A DNA stretch of 64,000 nucleotides from contig NC_089492.1 in assembly GCF_036850765.1 (NCBI RefSeq), positions 164,794,296 through 164,858,295 of the forward strand, read 5' to 3'. Position numbers and translations under genes: made by a program. Positions 34,291 through 45,745 of the stretch are shown here, in pieces (positions within the stretch are counted from its first letter, which is position 1; each line of letters begins with the position of its first letter). The notes under the pieces were generated by a model that saw only the letters and a list, made by a program, of their open reading frames with translations, did no database searches and was not told where the DNA came from. This DNA is from Saccopteryx bilineata (Eukaryota > Chordata > Mammalia > Chiroptera > Emballonuridae).

Positions 34291-36420
34291 TAGTATAATA
34301 TCACGATACAACAACAGTGTGTGTGTTCTAGAACATTCTTTTTTAAATGTAAGGTTGTGCTGGGGCACACATCTGAGGAAAAAACAGAGGGCTGAAATTC
34401 AGCCTGTGCTCCATTCTCCAAAATTAGGGAGAACTGTACCCACTTCCAAAAAGGGATGTCTTTTAAAAATAGGCCCCAACTTCTTTATGAGTTGAACATT
34501 TGTGAAAAATAACAATTGACAAAATTGAGGAAGATTTTCCTTTTGGAAGAGGTTTAATCTGGTGTCAAAAAAGGTTTAATCTGGTGTCCACTTGTATCCA
34601 AATGGACAGTTCCTTCCAAATATGTATGTCCCAAAAGCCTTTATCTTACTAACCCTTGACGACACAGTGAGGTTCCCTTTTTTTTTTAGTAACCAAACTA
34701 TAATAACTGCACCTGCCATAATGGAGAAGTTCGGTTACTTACCCCAAAACTGTGTGTGTGCACGCACACACCCACCTGTGACCCTAAGCCCAACCCAATC
34801 CTTCTCTTTGCTCACCTGCTGTCCCCTACTGTAAGAGAAGGGACTCAGACCTCACGGAAGTATCTTCCCTCAGGACCACCCAGTCTCCATCTTAGCTGCC
34901 TCCAACCTGCAGGTGCCTTGAGAGTGTGCCAAGGCGTGGCCAATGTGCAGGGGTATGGGCTGACCGAGTCACCACTCCTGCTGTCCCAGAGCCCAGCTTG
35001 CTGCTTCCATAACTGCCTGCGTAGGTTGGGTCAGTTCATCCAGCCTGGTGCTGCTCCAGGAAGAGGAGGAGGTAGCCACATGAGGATGCCCAACAGAAAA
35101 ACTGCTTGGGCCCTTAGGGAACAATTCTTAGTGGCACAGCTCTTTTAGTTCACACACATAGCCTTTATCTCTACTCTCCAAGACCCCCCAGTTGGGCCAG
35201 AGTCAAAATGGCATCCCATATCGGCTGCACGCTGTGTCTGGAGTTAGCACTGCCTTTCATTAGCCCCGTTTCTTCCCACCTCCTTCCTTTGTGGAGTGTT
35301 TCCTCGTGAGGTTTTCCCTTTCTCCACCGCCTTTCCTACTACCTGGCCTCAGCTAAGCCTATCTAGTTTATCACACGAGACTTAATTATTTGGAAAGTTC
35401 AGGAAAAGAGGTTGCAATGCCAATGCCCTTTTCCCATTTGACAGTAGCCAAAACCCCACTGTCAAAATATCTGTTACAACACAGGGATGTCTCACCCTTC
35501 ATCTCCAGCATCTCAGCAGCAGGCTGCGATCCAGTCAAGCTCCCCCCCGCCCCTCGCCATCTTTCCCTGGGAGGGTCACTCACTGAACCCAACCACAGTC
35601 ATCTTCTCTGTATCTACAAAGTGCTTGTATGGCCAGCAGTCACGGCCGTCACAGCCATGCACATGCAGGTTCCCATTGGATTCGGGCAGATGGTAGAGAA
35701 ACAATAGAGCCAAAAAATGGTGGGCCATTCCTTTATTCAAGTCTCATACCAGCCGAGGAGCAAACACACAGGGAAAAGCACTTCCTTTTCACTTAGGGCT
35801 CCCAAAGCCACTGACACATTCTCTGGTTCCACAACCAGGAGAATCTTTTCTGTTTTTTTCTAGAATCAAAAATCCCACCAGTCTCAGTGGAGCTCACAAA
35901 AGCCCTCACCTCTGTTTCCCATCTCCTCTCTGCTCTCACTCTGCAAAAATGGCTTCCTCTCCTCTTCTCCTTTTCCTTCTCCTTTTAAAACTTTTCTGGA
36001 GTGAAAACCTCTTCTCCAGCAACATTAGCATAACAATGGCTGTTCCCAAGCAGGAAGGTAATTAGCAATTTCACAGATCACATACCTGGCATTGCCCAGC
36101 ACCATTTTTAATAATAAAAGTGAGCAAACTCAAATAATACAAATTTTACAAACTCATTTGCCCAATAGTGCGCACGTCAACACCTTGCACGATTCCCAGG
36201 TTTGATTGCCTCCTAATTCCACAGTCAGCTCTCTTATTTGCTCATTAGGTATAGCCCTCAGAGCACATTCCTTCTGGAGCCCACCTGACATTACCTAGGA
36301 ATCTGCTGACTCATGCAACAGGGGACAGCAGCAAAAGACTGGACCCAGAAATCTCAGCAGGTAGTTAAGGACATCAACCTGTCCCACTCAGTAAGTAAAA
36401 AATGGACTCAGGAACTGGCT
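34291..36420. other. No recognisable feature
   Basis: Unique-looking sequence. Open frames of up to 130 codons lack domain features. Confidence 0.35.
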
Positions 36421-36424
36421 TCCA

Positions 36425-36530
36425 ATGTGGGCTTATCAGATTTAACAAATAAAAATGCAGGCTGCCCAGTTAAACTTGAATTTCAGATAAACTACAAATA
36501 CTTTCTAGTATAAGAGTGACCCATACAATG
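36425..36530. repeat. Fragment of a common unnamed mammalian repeat
   Basis: 'gggcttatcagatttaacaaataaaaatgcaggctgcccagttaaacttgaatttcagataaactac' is a frequently repeated mammalian phrase. The family name is not recalled. Confidence 0.5.
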
Positions 36531-37190
36531 TTGAGCATCTGTGGTTTTTCTGGTCATCCTATTCCAAGGTCCTTTGAGCGACTCTCAAGCCCACTTAGCA
36601 GTCCCGCAAGCCACAGAACCACAGCACTGCCTGGCCTGCTCAGGGTTTACTTCCCAGCCTGGGTGTCTGAGAGGTGGTCCTGGGTCACACACAGCCTTCG
36701 TAACCACCCAGCCAGGGAGGTAAACTAGGGTGAACAGCTCCGGGATGCAGGAGGGAAAGAGGGTTTCCAGAAAGGGATTAGAGCAGAGGACGCCTGCTTC
36801 AGCTTTTACGAGAAGGACCCCGCCCAGTGTGCTAGTTCTTGGCATCCAGCTTTCCCACGTGTTTTCCTTGGAGAAATGCAGTGGGATGCTCTGCTCGATA
36901 GCATGTGTGCTCTCTGAGGAATGGGAAGCTTCTCTCCCTCAGAGGAGCATTTTATAGAGTGCTTTCATTCCTCTAAACTCCGCACTTGCGGCCCCTGGAG
37001 AGGAAGAGGAGGCGCAGGCTGGGGAGGAGACAGCCAGCCCAGGAGTCCAGGAGGCTGCTGTCCAAGGGCCTGGGCTATGGCCGCCTGGAGGGCAGACCAC
37101 TGACCTGAGCAGCCTCCCCAGTCCTGGAGAGTGTCCTGCGGGGATTTCCAGTACTTCCAGACCCGAATGATCCAGAAAGGAATAACAATA
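36531..37190. other. No recognisable feature
   Basis: Locally GC-rich near 36990-37110. No CpG island or splice-supported frame could be argued. Confidence 0.3.
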
Positions 37191-37194
37191 AAAA

Positions 37195-37530
37195 TTCCTT
37201 ACACTTCAAAGCTTACAAAGTGTTTTTATAGCCATTCTCATTGGGCCCTTCCAGCAGGTGTGAGACAGGGCGGCCTGAGAAGGAGATTCCCAGAATTAAA
37301 AGTCTGGTGAGGAATGGAGCCAGGACTCAAACACAGGTGCCTGGCCTCCTGCCAGAGGCCTTTGCAAGGCGGTTCTATGTCTCCTCCTTCCTTCCGGGTA
37401 GCTTGGATGGCCATGGGCAAGTCCAGAGCATGGTGACCAGTTGTCCAGTTTGCTCAGGGACCAAGGATTTCCCAGCATGTGGGACTTTTAGACCTGGGTC
37501 AACCGGGATGGCTGGTCACCCTATTGTGAG
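37195..37530 (-). repeat. MIR-like remnant, then 'gtcccagg' type repeat
   Basis: 37195-37350 is weakly antisense MIR (cattctcattgggcccttccagc, gaggaatggagccaggactcaaacacag). 37430-37525 ('ggtgaccagttgtccagtttgctcaggg...gatggctggtcaccctatt') belongs to the same unnamed family as 19865-19985. Confidence 0.5.
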
Positions 37531-37944
37531 CCAGCCGGGGCTCTCTCCTCCTGATGGGGTCACCTAGCAGGGCCTTTGCCTGGGATGCGGGGGAGTGAGA
37601 AAAAAGGTGGGAGGAGGGGTAGAGAAGCAGAGGGGTGGGGTGGATGTTGAAGGCCATGCAGTCTCAGTCTGTCTTCGCCCAAGGTTACTCTCCCACCTGG
37701 AGCCAGCTGTTGCCTGTTCTCTGCTGTCCCTCATTCACTTCACCCCTTTAGTTTTCTGGACAGGACGAGGGCACCACCTCCTATAGGAGCAGCCCAACTG
37801 CCCTAGGACTGTGGTAGGTACCTTATGCACACACCCAATGTATGACACCTTCATCACAGAATTTTCCGTTCAATTTGCTTTTTCATTTGCCTATCTCCTC
37901 CCTCAAATGCAACTCTGTGAGGGTGGGGGCTGTCTCTTCATGCA

Positions 37945-38105
37945 TTAATTAATTCAACAAATACTGATGGACTGTCCACTATGTGTCAAATACTAGGGGA
38001 TTCAGTGTATCCTGGGGATACAGTGACATTGAAGACAAGTCCAGTCTTGTCTTCATGGAGCTTGTGGTCTCTTGGGTGAGAAAGATGTGAATTAAATGCC
38101 CATGT
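37945..38105 (-). mobile_element. L2 LINE 3' end, antisense
   Basis: 'attaattcaacaaatactgatggactgtccactatgtgtcaaatactagg', then 'tcctggggatacagtgacattgaagaca' and 'gtcttcatggagcttgtgg'. Confidence 0.85.
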
Positions 38106-38602
38106 AAGTGCAGACAGCCCCAGGGCTCAGCTGTTTCCCGCAATCAGAGAAATCAGTCTGCTTGTGGTGGGTTCAGCTTGGGCGGGCTCTTTTTTTTTCT
38201 TACAGGGACAGTGCCCTCAGGTCCAGAGGGGCTGTTGCAAAATGAAAATGCAGGCCACTTGTTCAAAAATTATTAAGAATTTCAAGATGGTAACAGCAGG
38301 GCATTAAACCAATGTCCATGGTTTTCCCAATGGTTCACTTTTGGCATTGTATATTCTATGGGTTTGGGTAAATGTATAATGATGTGAAGCCATCTTTAGA
38401 GGATTGTGCAGAGTATTTTCACTGCCCTACAAATTCTCTGTGGTCTGCTTATTTATCTCATCACCTCCCACACCTGAAACCACCAATTTCTATTGTCCAC
38501 ATAGTTTTGCCTTTTTCAGAATGCCTCGGAGTTGAAATCATACAGTATGTAATCTTTTCAGATTGTCTTTTTCACTTAGTAATAAGCATTTAAAGTTTTT
38601 CC

Positions 38603-38955
38603 CTTTTTTTTTAATTGAGAAAGAGAGAGAGAGAGGCAGGTAGAGGGAGAGAGAGGCACATTGAGCTGCTCCTGTATGTGCCCTGACCAAGGGATCAAAC
38701 TGGCAACCTCCACACTCCGGGACAATGCTCCAACAAACTGAGCGATCCAGCCCTGGCTTAATTTTTATTGATTTTTAGAGAGACAAAGAGAGGAAGGGAG
38801 ATAAAGAGGGGAGGGGAAAGGAAAACATTTGCTGTTCCACTTAGTCATGCATTCTTTGGTTGCTTCCTGTGTGAGCCCTGACTGGGGATTGAACCCACAA
38901 CCTTGTTGTTTTGGGACAATGCTCTTAACTGGCTGAGCTAACTGGCCAGGGCTTT
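38603..38955 (-). mobile_element. Two short F4-type SINEs in tandem
   Basis: Copy one is 38603-38758 (ends 'aactgagcgatccagccctggc') and copy two is 38759-38955 (ends 'ctggctgagctaactggccaggg'). Both are antisense, and L1M sequence resumes immediately after them. Confidence 0.87.
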
Positions 38956-39431
38956 CCATGTTTTCCTATGGCTTGACAGCTCATTTCCTTTTAGTGCTGA
39001 ATAATATTTCATTATCTGAATTACCACAGTTTATTTATCCATTCACTTGCTGAAGGACATCATTGGATGCTTCCAAGTTTGGGAAATTTTGAATAAAGCT
39101 GTTGTGCATATTTATATGCAGGTTTTTTTTATGTGGACATAAGTTTTCAACTCTTTTGGGTAAATACCAAGAGTGTGATTGCTGGATTGTATGTCTAGTT
39201 TTGTAGAGACCGATAAACTGTCTTCCAAAGTGGCTGCGCCATTTTGTATTCCCACCAGCAATTCGTGTTGCTCTTGCATTTGCTGTTGCCAGTGTTCTGG
39301 GTTTTGGCCATTCTCATAGGTGGGTAGTGGTATCTCATTGTCTTGATTTGCACTTCTCTGATGATATATGATGTGGAGTATCTTTTCATGTGTTTACCAT
39401 CTTATATATCTTCTTTAGTGAGGTGTCTATC

Positions 39432-39810
39432 CAAGTCCATTTTTTTTTTGTATTTTTCTGAAGTTGGAAACGGGGAGGCAGTCAGACAGACTCCCGCATG
39501 CACCCGACCGGGATCCACCCGGCACGCCCACCAGGGGGCAATGCTCTGCCCATCTGGGGCATTGCTCTGTTGCAACCAGAGCCATTCTAGTGCCTGAGGC
39601 AGAGGCCATGGAGCCATCCTCAGCACCTGGGCCAACTTTGCTCCAGTGGAGCCTTGGCTGTGGGAAGGGAAGAGAGAGACAGAGAGGAAGGAGAGGGGGA
39701 GGGGTGGAGAAGCAGATGGATGCTTCTCCTGTGTGCCCTGGCCGAGAATCAAACCTGGGACTCCTGCACGCCAGGCCGACGCTCTACCACTGAGCCAACC
39801 GGCCAGGGCC
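39432..39810 (-). mobile_element. Long SINE, family F1
   Basis: Head 'ctaccactgagccaaccggccagggcc'. Flanks are 'ccaagtccattttt' at 39431 and 'tcaagtccattttt' at 39811. The sequence is moderately young. Confidence 0.95.
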
Positions 39811-39844
39811 TCAAGTCCATTTTTTTTTTTAAATCTGGAATATG

Positions 39845-40204
39845 CATTTTCTTTCTTTCTTTTTTTTATTAATAAATTTAATGTAGTGACATTGATAAAT
39901 CAGGGTACATATGTTGAGAGAAAACATCTCCAGATTATTTTGACATTTGATTGTGCTGTATACCCCTCACCCAAAGTCAAATTGTCTTCTGTCACCTTCT
40001 ATCTGGTTTTCTTTGTGCCCCTCCCCTCCCCCACCCCTTCTCTCCTTCCTCGCCCCATCCCCCTTCCCCCCCACCCCCCCACCCCCGTTGCCATTACATT
40101 CTTGTTCATGTCTCTGAGTCTCATTTTTATGTCCCATCTATGTATGGATTTATATAGTTCTTAATTTTTTCTGATTTACTTATTTCACTCCGTATAATGT
40201 TATC
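39845..40204 (-). mobile_element. 5'-truncated young L1, antisense
   Basis: 3' end on the left ('taataaatttaatgtagtgacattgataaatcagg') and C-rich UTR tract at 40019-40087. ORF2 end on the right ('gatttacttatttcactccgtataatgttat'). A third copy of aagtccattttt follows at 40205. Confidence 0.92.
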
Positions 40205-40739
40205 AAGTCCATTTTTTAAGTTAGGTTTTCTTACTGTTGAATTTTAAGAATTTTTTGTATATTTTGGATAACAGTCCTTCATTAGATGTGTTCTTTGCAA
40301 GTATTTTCTCACTATCTGTGGCTTATCTACTGATTCTCTTGATACTGTCTTTTACAGAGCAGAAGTTTTTAATTTAATAAATTCCATCTCATCAGTGATT
40401 CCTTTCCGAGATGGTGACTTTGACATTGTGTCCAAAAAGGCATCATCATCCCCAGGTCATCTAGATTTTTCTCCTATGCTCTGTTCTAAGAGTGTTATAG
40501 CTTTGCATTTTACATTTAGGTCTATGATACATTTTTTTTCTATGATACATTTTGAGTTAAGTTTTGTGAAGGGTACAAGATTTGTGTTTCTCTTTCCCCC
40601 TTTTTTTTGGTTTTGTTTTTAATTTTTTTTGTCTTTTTTTGGGTTATTATTTTGGCTATAGATGTGTAGTTGTTCCAGCAACATTTGCTGAAGGGACTGT
40701 CTTTACTTCATGATGTTGCCTTTGTTTGTTCGTTCTGAC

Positions 40740-42475
40740 TTACATTTTAAAAGTTTGTTCTGGCTACCATGAGTGGAAGGAGAGAAACTGGTTAGGAGAC
40801 GCATGCGTAAGTCAGTGGCAAGTTTCCTGTCACATGAGAGATGCACGCTGGGACTTCTGGAAGAGGGATGGTGTACAGGGATTAAGGTCTTGGCTCCAGG
40901 TCTCCTGGGCCGAGTCAGTTGTACCGAGAGAGTTACTGCATGAATATTAAGTTCCATATAAGGACAGAGAGGCAGAGTTGAGAGTATAAAATAATGATTG
41001 TTGGATGAGAAATGAGGCCCAGGAAAAAACCAACAACAATTGCTTTTCACCTACAGTGCCCACCCTTCTCTAACCCACATGGGAGTTGACAGCTGTGGGT
41101 CCCCACTATGCAAAGATGAGGCCCCAGGTCTGATCTGACCATAGCTTAAATGCAGGAGTCAAGACACAGGACAATGGCAGACGTGTGAGAGGGGACACAA
41201 GTCAGCAGCGCAGGCTCAGTGTCAATGTGTGTGCTGTGGTGGACCAGGGGCCAATCAGACAAGGTCAAAGCTATGGGAGAGCAGACCGCTAGACAGAGAT
41301 GCAAGGGGCTCATATTTGATTGATGGGGCCTAGCAAGAAGACAAGCTGCTTTACAAGGATGTTTGTTGAATAAGTGACCTGAACCTGAACAGGACAATGG
41401 TAGCCCCCAGAGAATCTGTTGAAGAACAAGACATGAAGTATATGGACTTGGTGTCATGGAGCCTCAAGAGAACATTCCTTGCATCAGAAGTGACACCTGG
41501 TTTATTTTTTAGCGATGAATTTTTAAAAATACAGATACAAACTATTTTCATTCATTTTCCTAATTCAAATCTTTTAGTGATAAAGCAACAGTCAAAAAGG
41601 TACACCTACTTGCTTTGTGGCAGCAAAGTGTAATGTAAAACCATTCACCAGAATGAGAAATTGATCAGATTTCTCAGGAATGGAGAATATTTGGCTCTTG
41701 AAGCCCAAAGGTCTTCATTTACTACATGTTTGAACATGATGGGTTAAACAACTGCCTTTTACTCTGATTTTGCTTGACTGTCAGAGTCTTACCCTTCCCA
41801 GGCACCTATAAGTGTCCTGTGAAACAAGGTGGTGGAAGATAGGAGAGGGAGGGCAAAGGAAGGAAGGCAGACATAAGAATCGCTGAGTTCTGTTCTCATT
41901 TCTGCCTGGAGAAGCAGGCTGAATGGAGGCTGAGAAGCCTGTATATGCACGTATAGATAGCCCGTTCACTGATTGCTGAGATTCCTAAGATTTCTCGAGG
42001 TATCCAAGGTATCTTCAAACTTTGGGTAAGTTTACAGATTAAGAAGTTATGCAACAGTTTGAAAGAAAAAGAATCAACCAGAGTCATCGAAAAAGGCTTT
42101 GATCACATTGTACCTGGTCTTCTAGCCACAACATCTCCCAGGGGAAGCAGAAAGTCTGGTCTTCAAAAAGAGGCTCATTAATCCTTGTTCTCCACCATCA
42201 CTTTCATCTTCAGAGAAATGCAGTCTGCTGCAACCATGCCCCTTTTCCTTCTCTAACTGTAAGCTATGCCTCAGAAAAGGGAGATCTTTTTAGTTCATTG
42301 TAAACCTTCTCATTTACTGTGTTAATAGGAAAAAAGCTGGTCAGACTATCTCTAAGTAGTTTTCTTCCCTTCCAGCTTCTAGAGGAAAACAAACATCCTA
42401 GTTATCTTGAGTTCCTCTCTCTCCCTTGCCTCCCACTCCCAGTGGGCTGCCAAGTGCCACCAGTCCTGCTTCATA
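40740..42475. other. No recognisable feature
   Basis: Unique-looking sequence. Nothing beyond short unsupported open frames. Confidence 0.35.
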
Positions 42476-42479
42476 ACAT

Positions 42480-43110
42480 CCTTTACATCCTCCTGCCCCT
42501 TGCTCCTGTGACTGCTTCCCAAGCTAGCCACCTAGCTGGCCTCCTGGTTTCCTGTCTGTCCTCCTCCTTGGTGTCGTTGTCCTCCACATTACAGCACATT
42601 CAGTGCCTGGGGTCCCGAAGTGGCTTAGTAATGGTCACCGACTTTGAATATCTGATTTTTCCACCATCTTATTCAGAACTCTGGACCTTACACATGAAGT
42701 TGGAACTCTGTGGCCTGTCCCTTGAGGCCCTTCCTAATCTGGCCCTGTCCACCTGTCATTGACTAGACTCAGGGAACTTCCATTCCAGCCACCCTGATAA
42801 ACTGCTCATGGTGCTCCCTGCTTCTTGTCTTGATTCATGCTCCTCTCTCTCTAGTGCAATGCTCTGTCCTCCAAAGGCTACCTGTTCTGCAAGACCAAGC
42901 CCAGAGCCACCTCCTTTTAAACGCTGTTCCTGATCCTATGCAGATATACCCTTTCCTTCCTCTCCACTTCCTAAACACTTATTTTGCTCTTTCTTGTGTG
43001 GAACTTATTGTCATTTAAGTACATGCCATCTCAGGTTGTGCACATTTTGAGAGTTACATCTGGGTCCTTATAGCATATGTAAGGTATATATCAGGATGAC
43101 TGGCATTCAC
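42480..43110 (+). mobile_element. L2 LINE 3' region, sense
   Basis: 'ctagctggcctcctggtttcctgtctgtcc' matches L2 ORF2. 'cttgaggcccttcctaatctggccctgtccacc' and 'gttctgcaagaccaagcccagagccacctcc' match its 3' UTR. The 147-codon frame at 42319-42762 is L2-derived and not a gene. Confidence 0.75.
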
Positions 43111-45020
43111 AGGTATGCAGTGAAAGTTAGTCTCCTCCTTTTCATCAACTTTTTCTAAGATGAACCACTAAAATCTCTGCAGTACAACTGCTTTTATTGA
43201 GAAACCCAGGGATTTCACAGTTGTGTCACACTGCTTATTTTAGGGATGATGACATGACATAGCAGAGCACAGCTGGCCCTGGGCCTGTCATCTAGTACCT
43301 CAGTGATTTTAGAACATTTGCTTACCTTCATTTTTTTCCTAAATAGACTCAAATACAATAGGAGTTTATTGTCCTTTCACATAATGACCCATTGGTGATT
43401 GGAGACTGTTCTCCAAGGCTAGCCAGAGACCTGGGTTCTTTTTTCCTCATCGCTCTAGTGTAACAAAAGCTTACACACCAGCTCCACATCTATTTCTAGT
43501 TTCCATGAAGGTGGAGGAGGGAGAAAATACCTTCCTTAGTAAGGGCTTTATCTCAAAGTTGTACATATCATTTTAGTTCCAATCCTAGAATTAGGCACAT
43601 GGCCACACCTAGCTGCAAGGGAGGCTTGGAAGTGTTTACCAATCCTGAGTATCTGATTCTACCATCACCCTATTAAGAAATAGTTAGGAAGAATAAATAT
43701 GGAGGGACAAGTACAAATCTTTGCCACATCTACTTCACAAAGTTGTTGCAAAGATTGGGAAAGCACTCAACATTATGTGTAGCCAAATCAACATTTGTTT
43801 CTTCCTATTTTGTCTTGGTAGTTCCCATTTGTTTAGCAGGCTTTGACATAGCAAGCTTTCACTATATTTTTGGTGATTGAATGCCTGAATGAATGAGCTC
43901 ATTTAGAAGGCTCACCATTTCTAACTATATAAAACCATTGTAATTTGCTTATTTATTGCTGTTGTATGGAAGTTTGTTGCTAAAGTAGTTTACTGATTAA
44001 TGGGTAAAGAGCTCTCGGTCTACATTAACAGTTTACCAAACTAATGAAATTATCCTGAGTAATCTAAGTAATCTATCCTCTAATCCTTAAAAATTCCCAA
44101 ATGAAGACAACTAACATTATTGAGGATCTGTGGCTTACTGTGTGATTGCTAAATTCCATTTTATGTGGATCTCTGCTGTTTCTCCAGAGAGCTGATAGCA
44201 CAAGAAGTGATCTACACCAGCTCCTCACATTCTTTGTTTTGAGCACTTAGGCTTGGACTGTCTCCAGAGACACAGGGTAGAGATGTGGATGGGGAAGAGG
44301 TAGGGGTCTGCTCTCTTGGATGTCCCAGGAGAAGCTGAGCAGAAATGTGGACTGCTCCAGGCAAAGACTCGTTGGGAAAAAGTACATGGACAAAAGTCTG
44401 CACCAGACTGGAAGTAGGCAGCCCACCTGGTGGAAATACCGGTGTTCTCTCCCCCATCCTAGGCAGCCTCAAAACCAGCTGCTGTCAGTTTCAGCCTGTT
44501 ACTAGAGCCTTTTGTGTTGCAGCCTGATGCCTGAGTCAGTGAAGTCGCAGACTCCTTTGAAGAAAAGTTCTTAAGCAGTGACTCAGCAAATGACTTGAAT
44601 TAAAATGTCTAGGAGTTGTCATTAAAAGCAATCCCCAGAGCTCTGGAAAACTGAGCAGACTGACCTAAATAGAAAAGCAACTTTTGGATGTCTAGAGGGA
44701 AGCAACTACTGTTTCACTAGACACCTGGTTCAGAGGAAGCACTGGAAACCTGCAGACCCAGCCTGAAAAAAATCCTGTGAGGACCCAAGGCACCCTCCCA
44801 GAGGGGCCAGAGTCGGGGGGGGGGGGGGCAGATGTGATCATGGCCAGCCAATCAGCACCGAGGCTCTAAGAGACCTGATTCCCAGGGCTCCTCTGAGTCC
44901 TTCAAAATTGCTGTTAATTTCTTCTCCTTAAACCTCAGAATTTGTATACTAAAATATTTCCTGAAATTGGATTCTGTATAGTCATATGTATGTGTGCACA
45001 AATATGTATATTTTTAGAGA
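43111..45020. other. No recognisable feature apart from a G14 run
   Basis: Unique-looking sequence. A run of 14 G lies at 44815-44828. Confidence 0.35.
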
Positions 45021-45024
45021 TTTC

Positions 45025-45120
45025 CCTAAATATTCATTTATTCAATGTTTTGGGGTGCTCACTATGTGAAGGCATTGTTCCAGATAATAAGACCCAGCAG
45101 TAAATAAAATGCACTATGTA
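45025..45120 (-). mobile_element. L2 LINE 3' end, antisense
   Basis: 'attcatttattcaatgttttggggtgctcactatgtgaaggcattgttcc', then 'gacccagcagtaaataaaatgc'. Confidence 0.7.
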
Positions 45121-45264
45121 CCTATCTTGATGAACAAAAAGATATTACATAGTGTGTAGTGTCTTTACATATATTATGTGTATAGACACACACACGCACA
45201 GACACACACCACAGTGACCGCCATATAATTAGTACCCAATAATTAGGAGCCCCCCAAAAGTGAG

Positions 45265-45745
45265 AGATAATATTTATTGAGTACTTATTATGTGCCAAGT
45301 GCTCTTTTAATTCCTAATAACCCTAAAAGGTAAGAACTATTATCTTCATTTACAGACAGAAAACTAAGGCACACAGAGAAAACACAGATAAGAATTAGTA
45401 ACGTGAGGGGTTGAGGAATTGAGCAAACAAGAAAAATAGATAAAAAAACTCATGGACATGGACAACAGTGTGGTGATTGCCAGAGACAGGAAGGCTAGAG
45501 AGAGGTGGTGGAAGAGGGCATGGGCAGATAAGTGATGACGGACAGGTACTTGGCTTGGGGTGGTGAATACATGATACAGTGTAGAAACGTGTTGTAGAAT
45601 TGTAAGTTTTTCAACCATTGTCACCCCAATAAATTCAATACAAAGGAAAAAAAATGAAGGTCATTTGTCTCAAAAGAAAAAAAAAGAATTAGTACCATGA
45701 GATTCAAGCCCCGATTCTGTCTCCAGTCCCGAGTCCCTATTCTTC
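45265..45745 (-). repeat. MIR SINE, antisense, split by an L1 insertion
   Basis: Left half at 45265-45406 ('ttattgagtacttattatgtgccaagtgctc', 'cttcatttacagacagaaaactaaggcacacag'). Right half from 45685 ('agtaccatgagattcaagccccgattctg'). The L1 lies between them. Confidence 0.85.
45407..45684 (+). mobile_element. 5'-truncated L1 3' end with clear target-site duplication
   Basis: 'catggacatggacaacagtgtggtgattgcc' and 'gtcaccccaataaattcaatac' are the L1 3' UTR and 3' end. Flanks agaattagtaacgtga (45391-45406) and agaattagtaccatga (45685-45700). Beyond the first A-run (45646-45653) the short segment 'tgaaggtcatttgtctcaaaag' before a second A-run looks like a small 3' transduction. Confidence 0.93.

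Larger units (their letters stand above)
38325..40735 (-). mobile_element. Old L1 (L1M-type), antisense, cut by two tandem SINEs, one long SINE and a younger L1
   Basis: Host L1 segments are 38325-38602, 38955-39431 and 40205-40735. Cues are 'atgcctcggagttgaaatcatacag', 'catttccttttagtgctgaataatatttcatta', 'gcagaagtttttaatttaataaattccatctcatc' and 'agcaacatttgctgaagggactgtc'. The reading frame is long dead. Confidence 0.87.
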
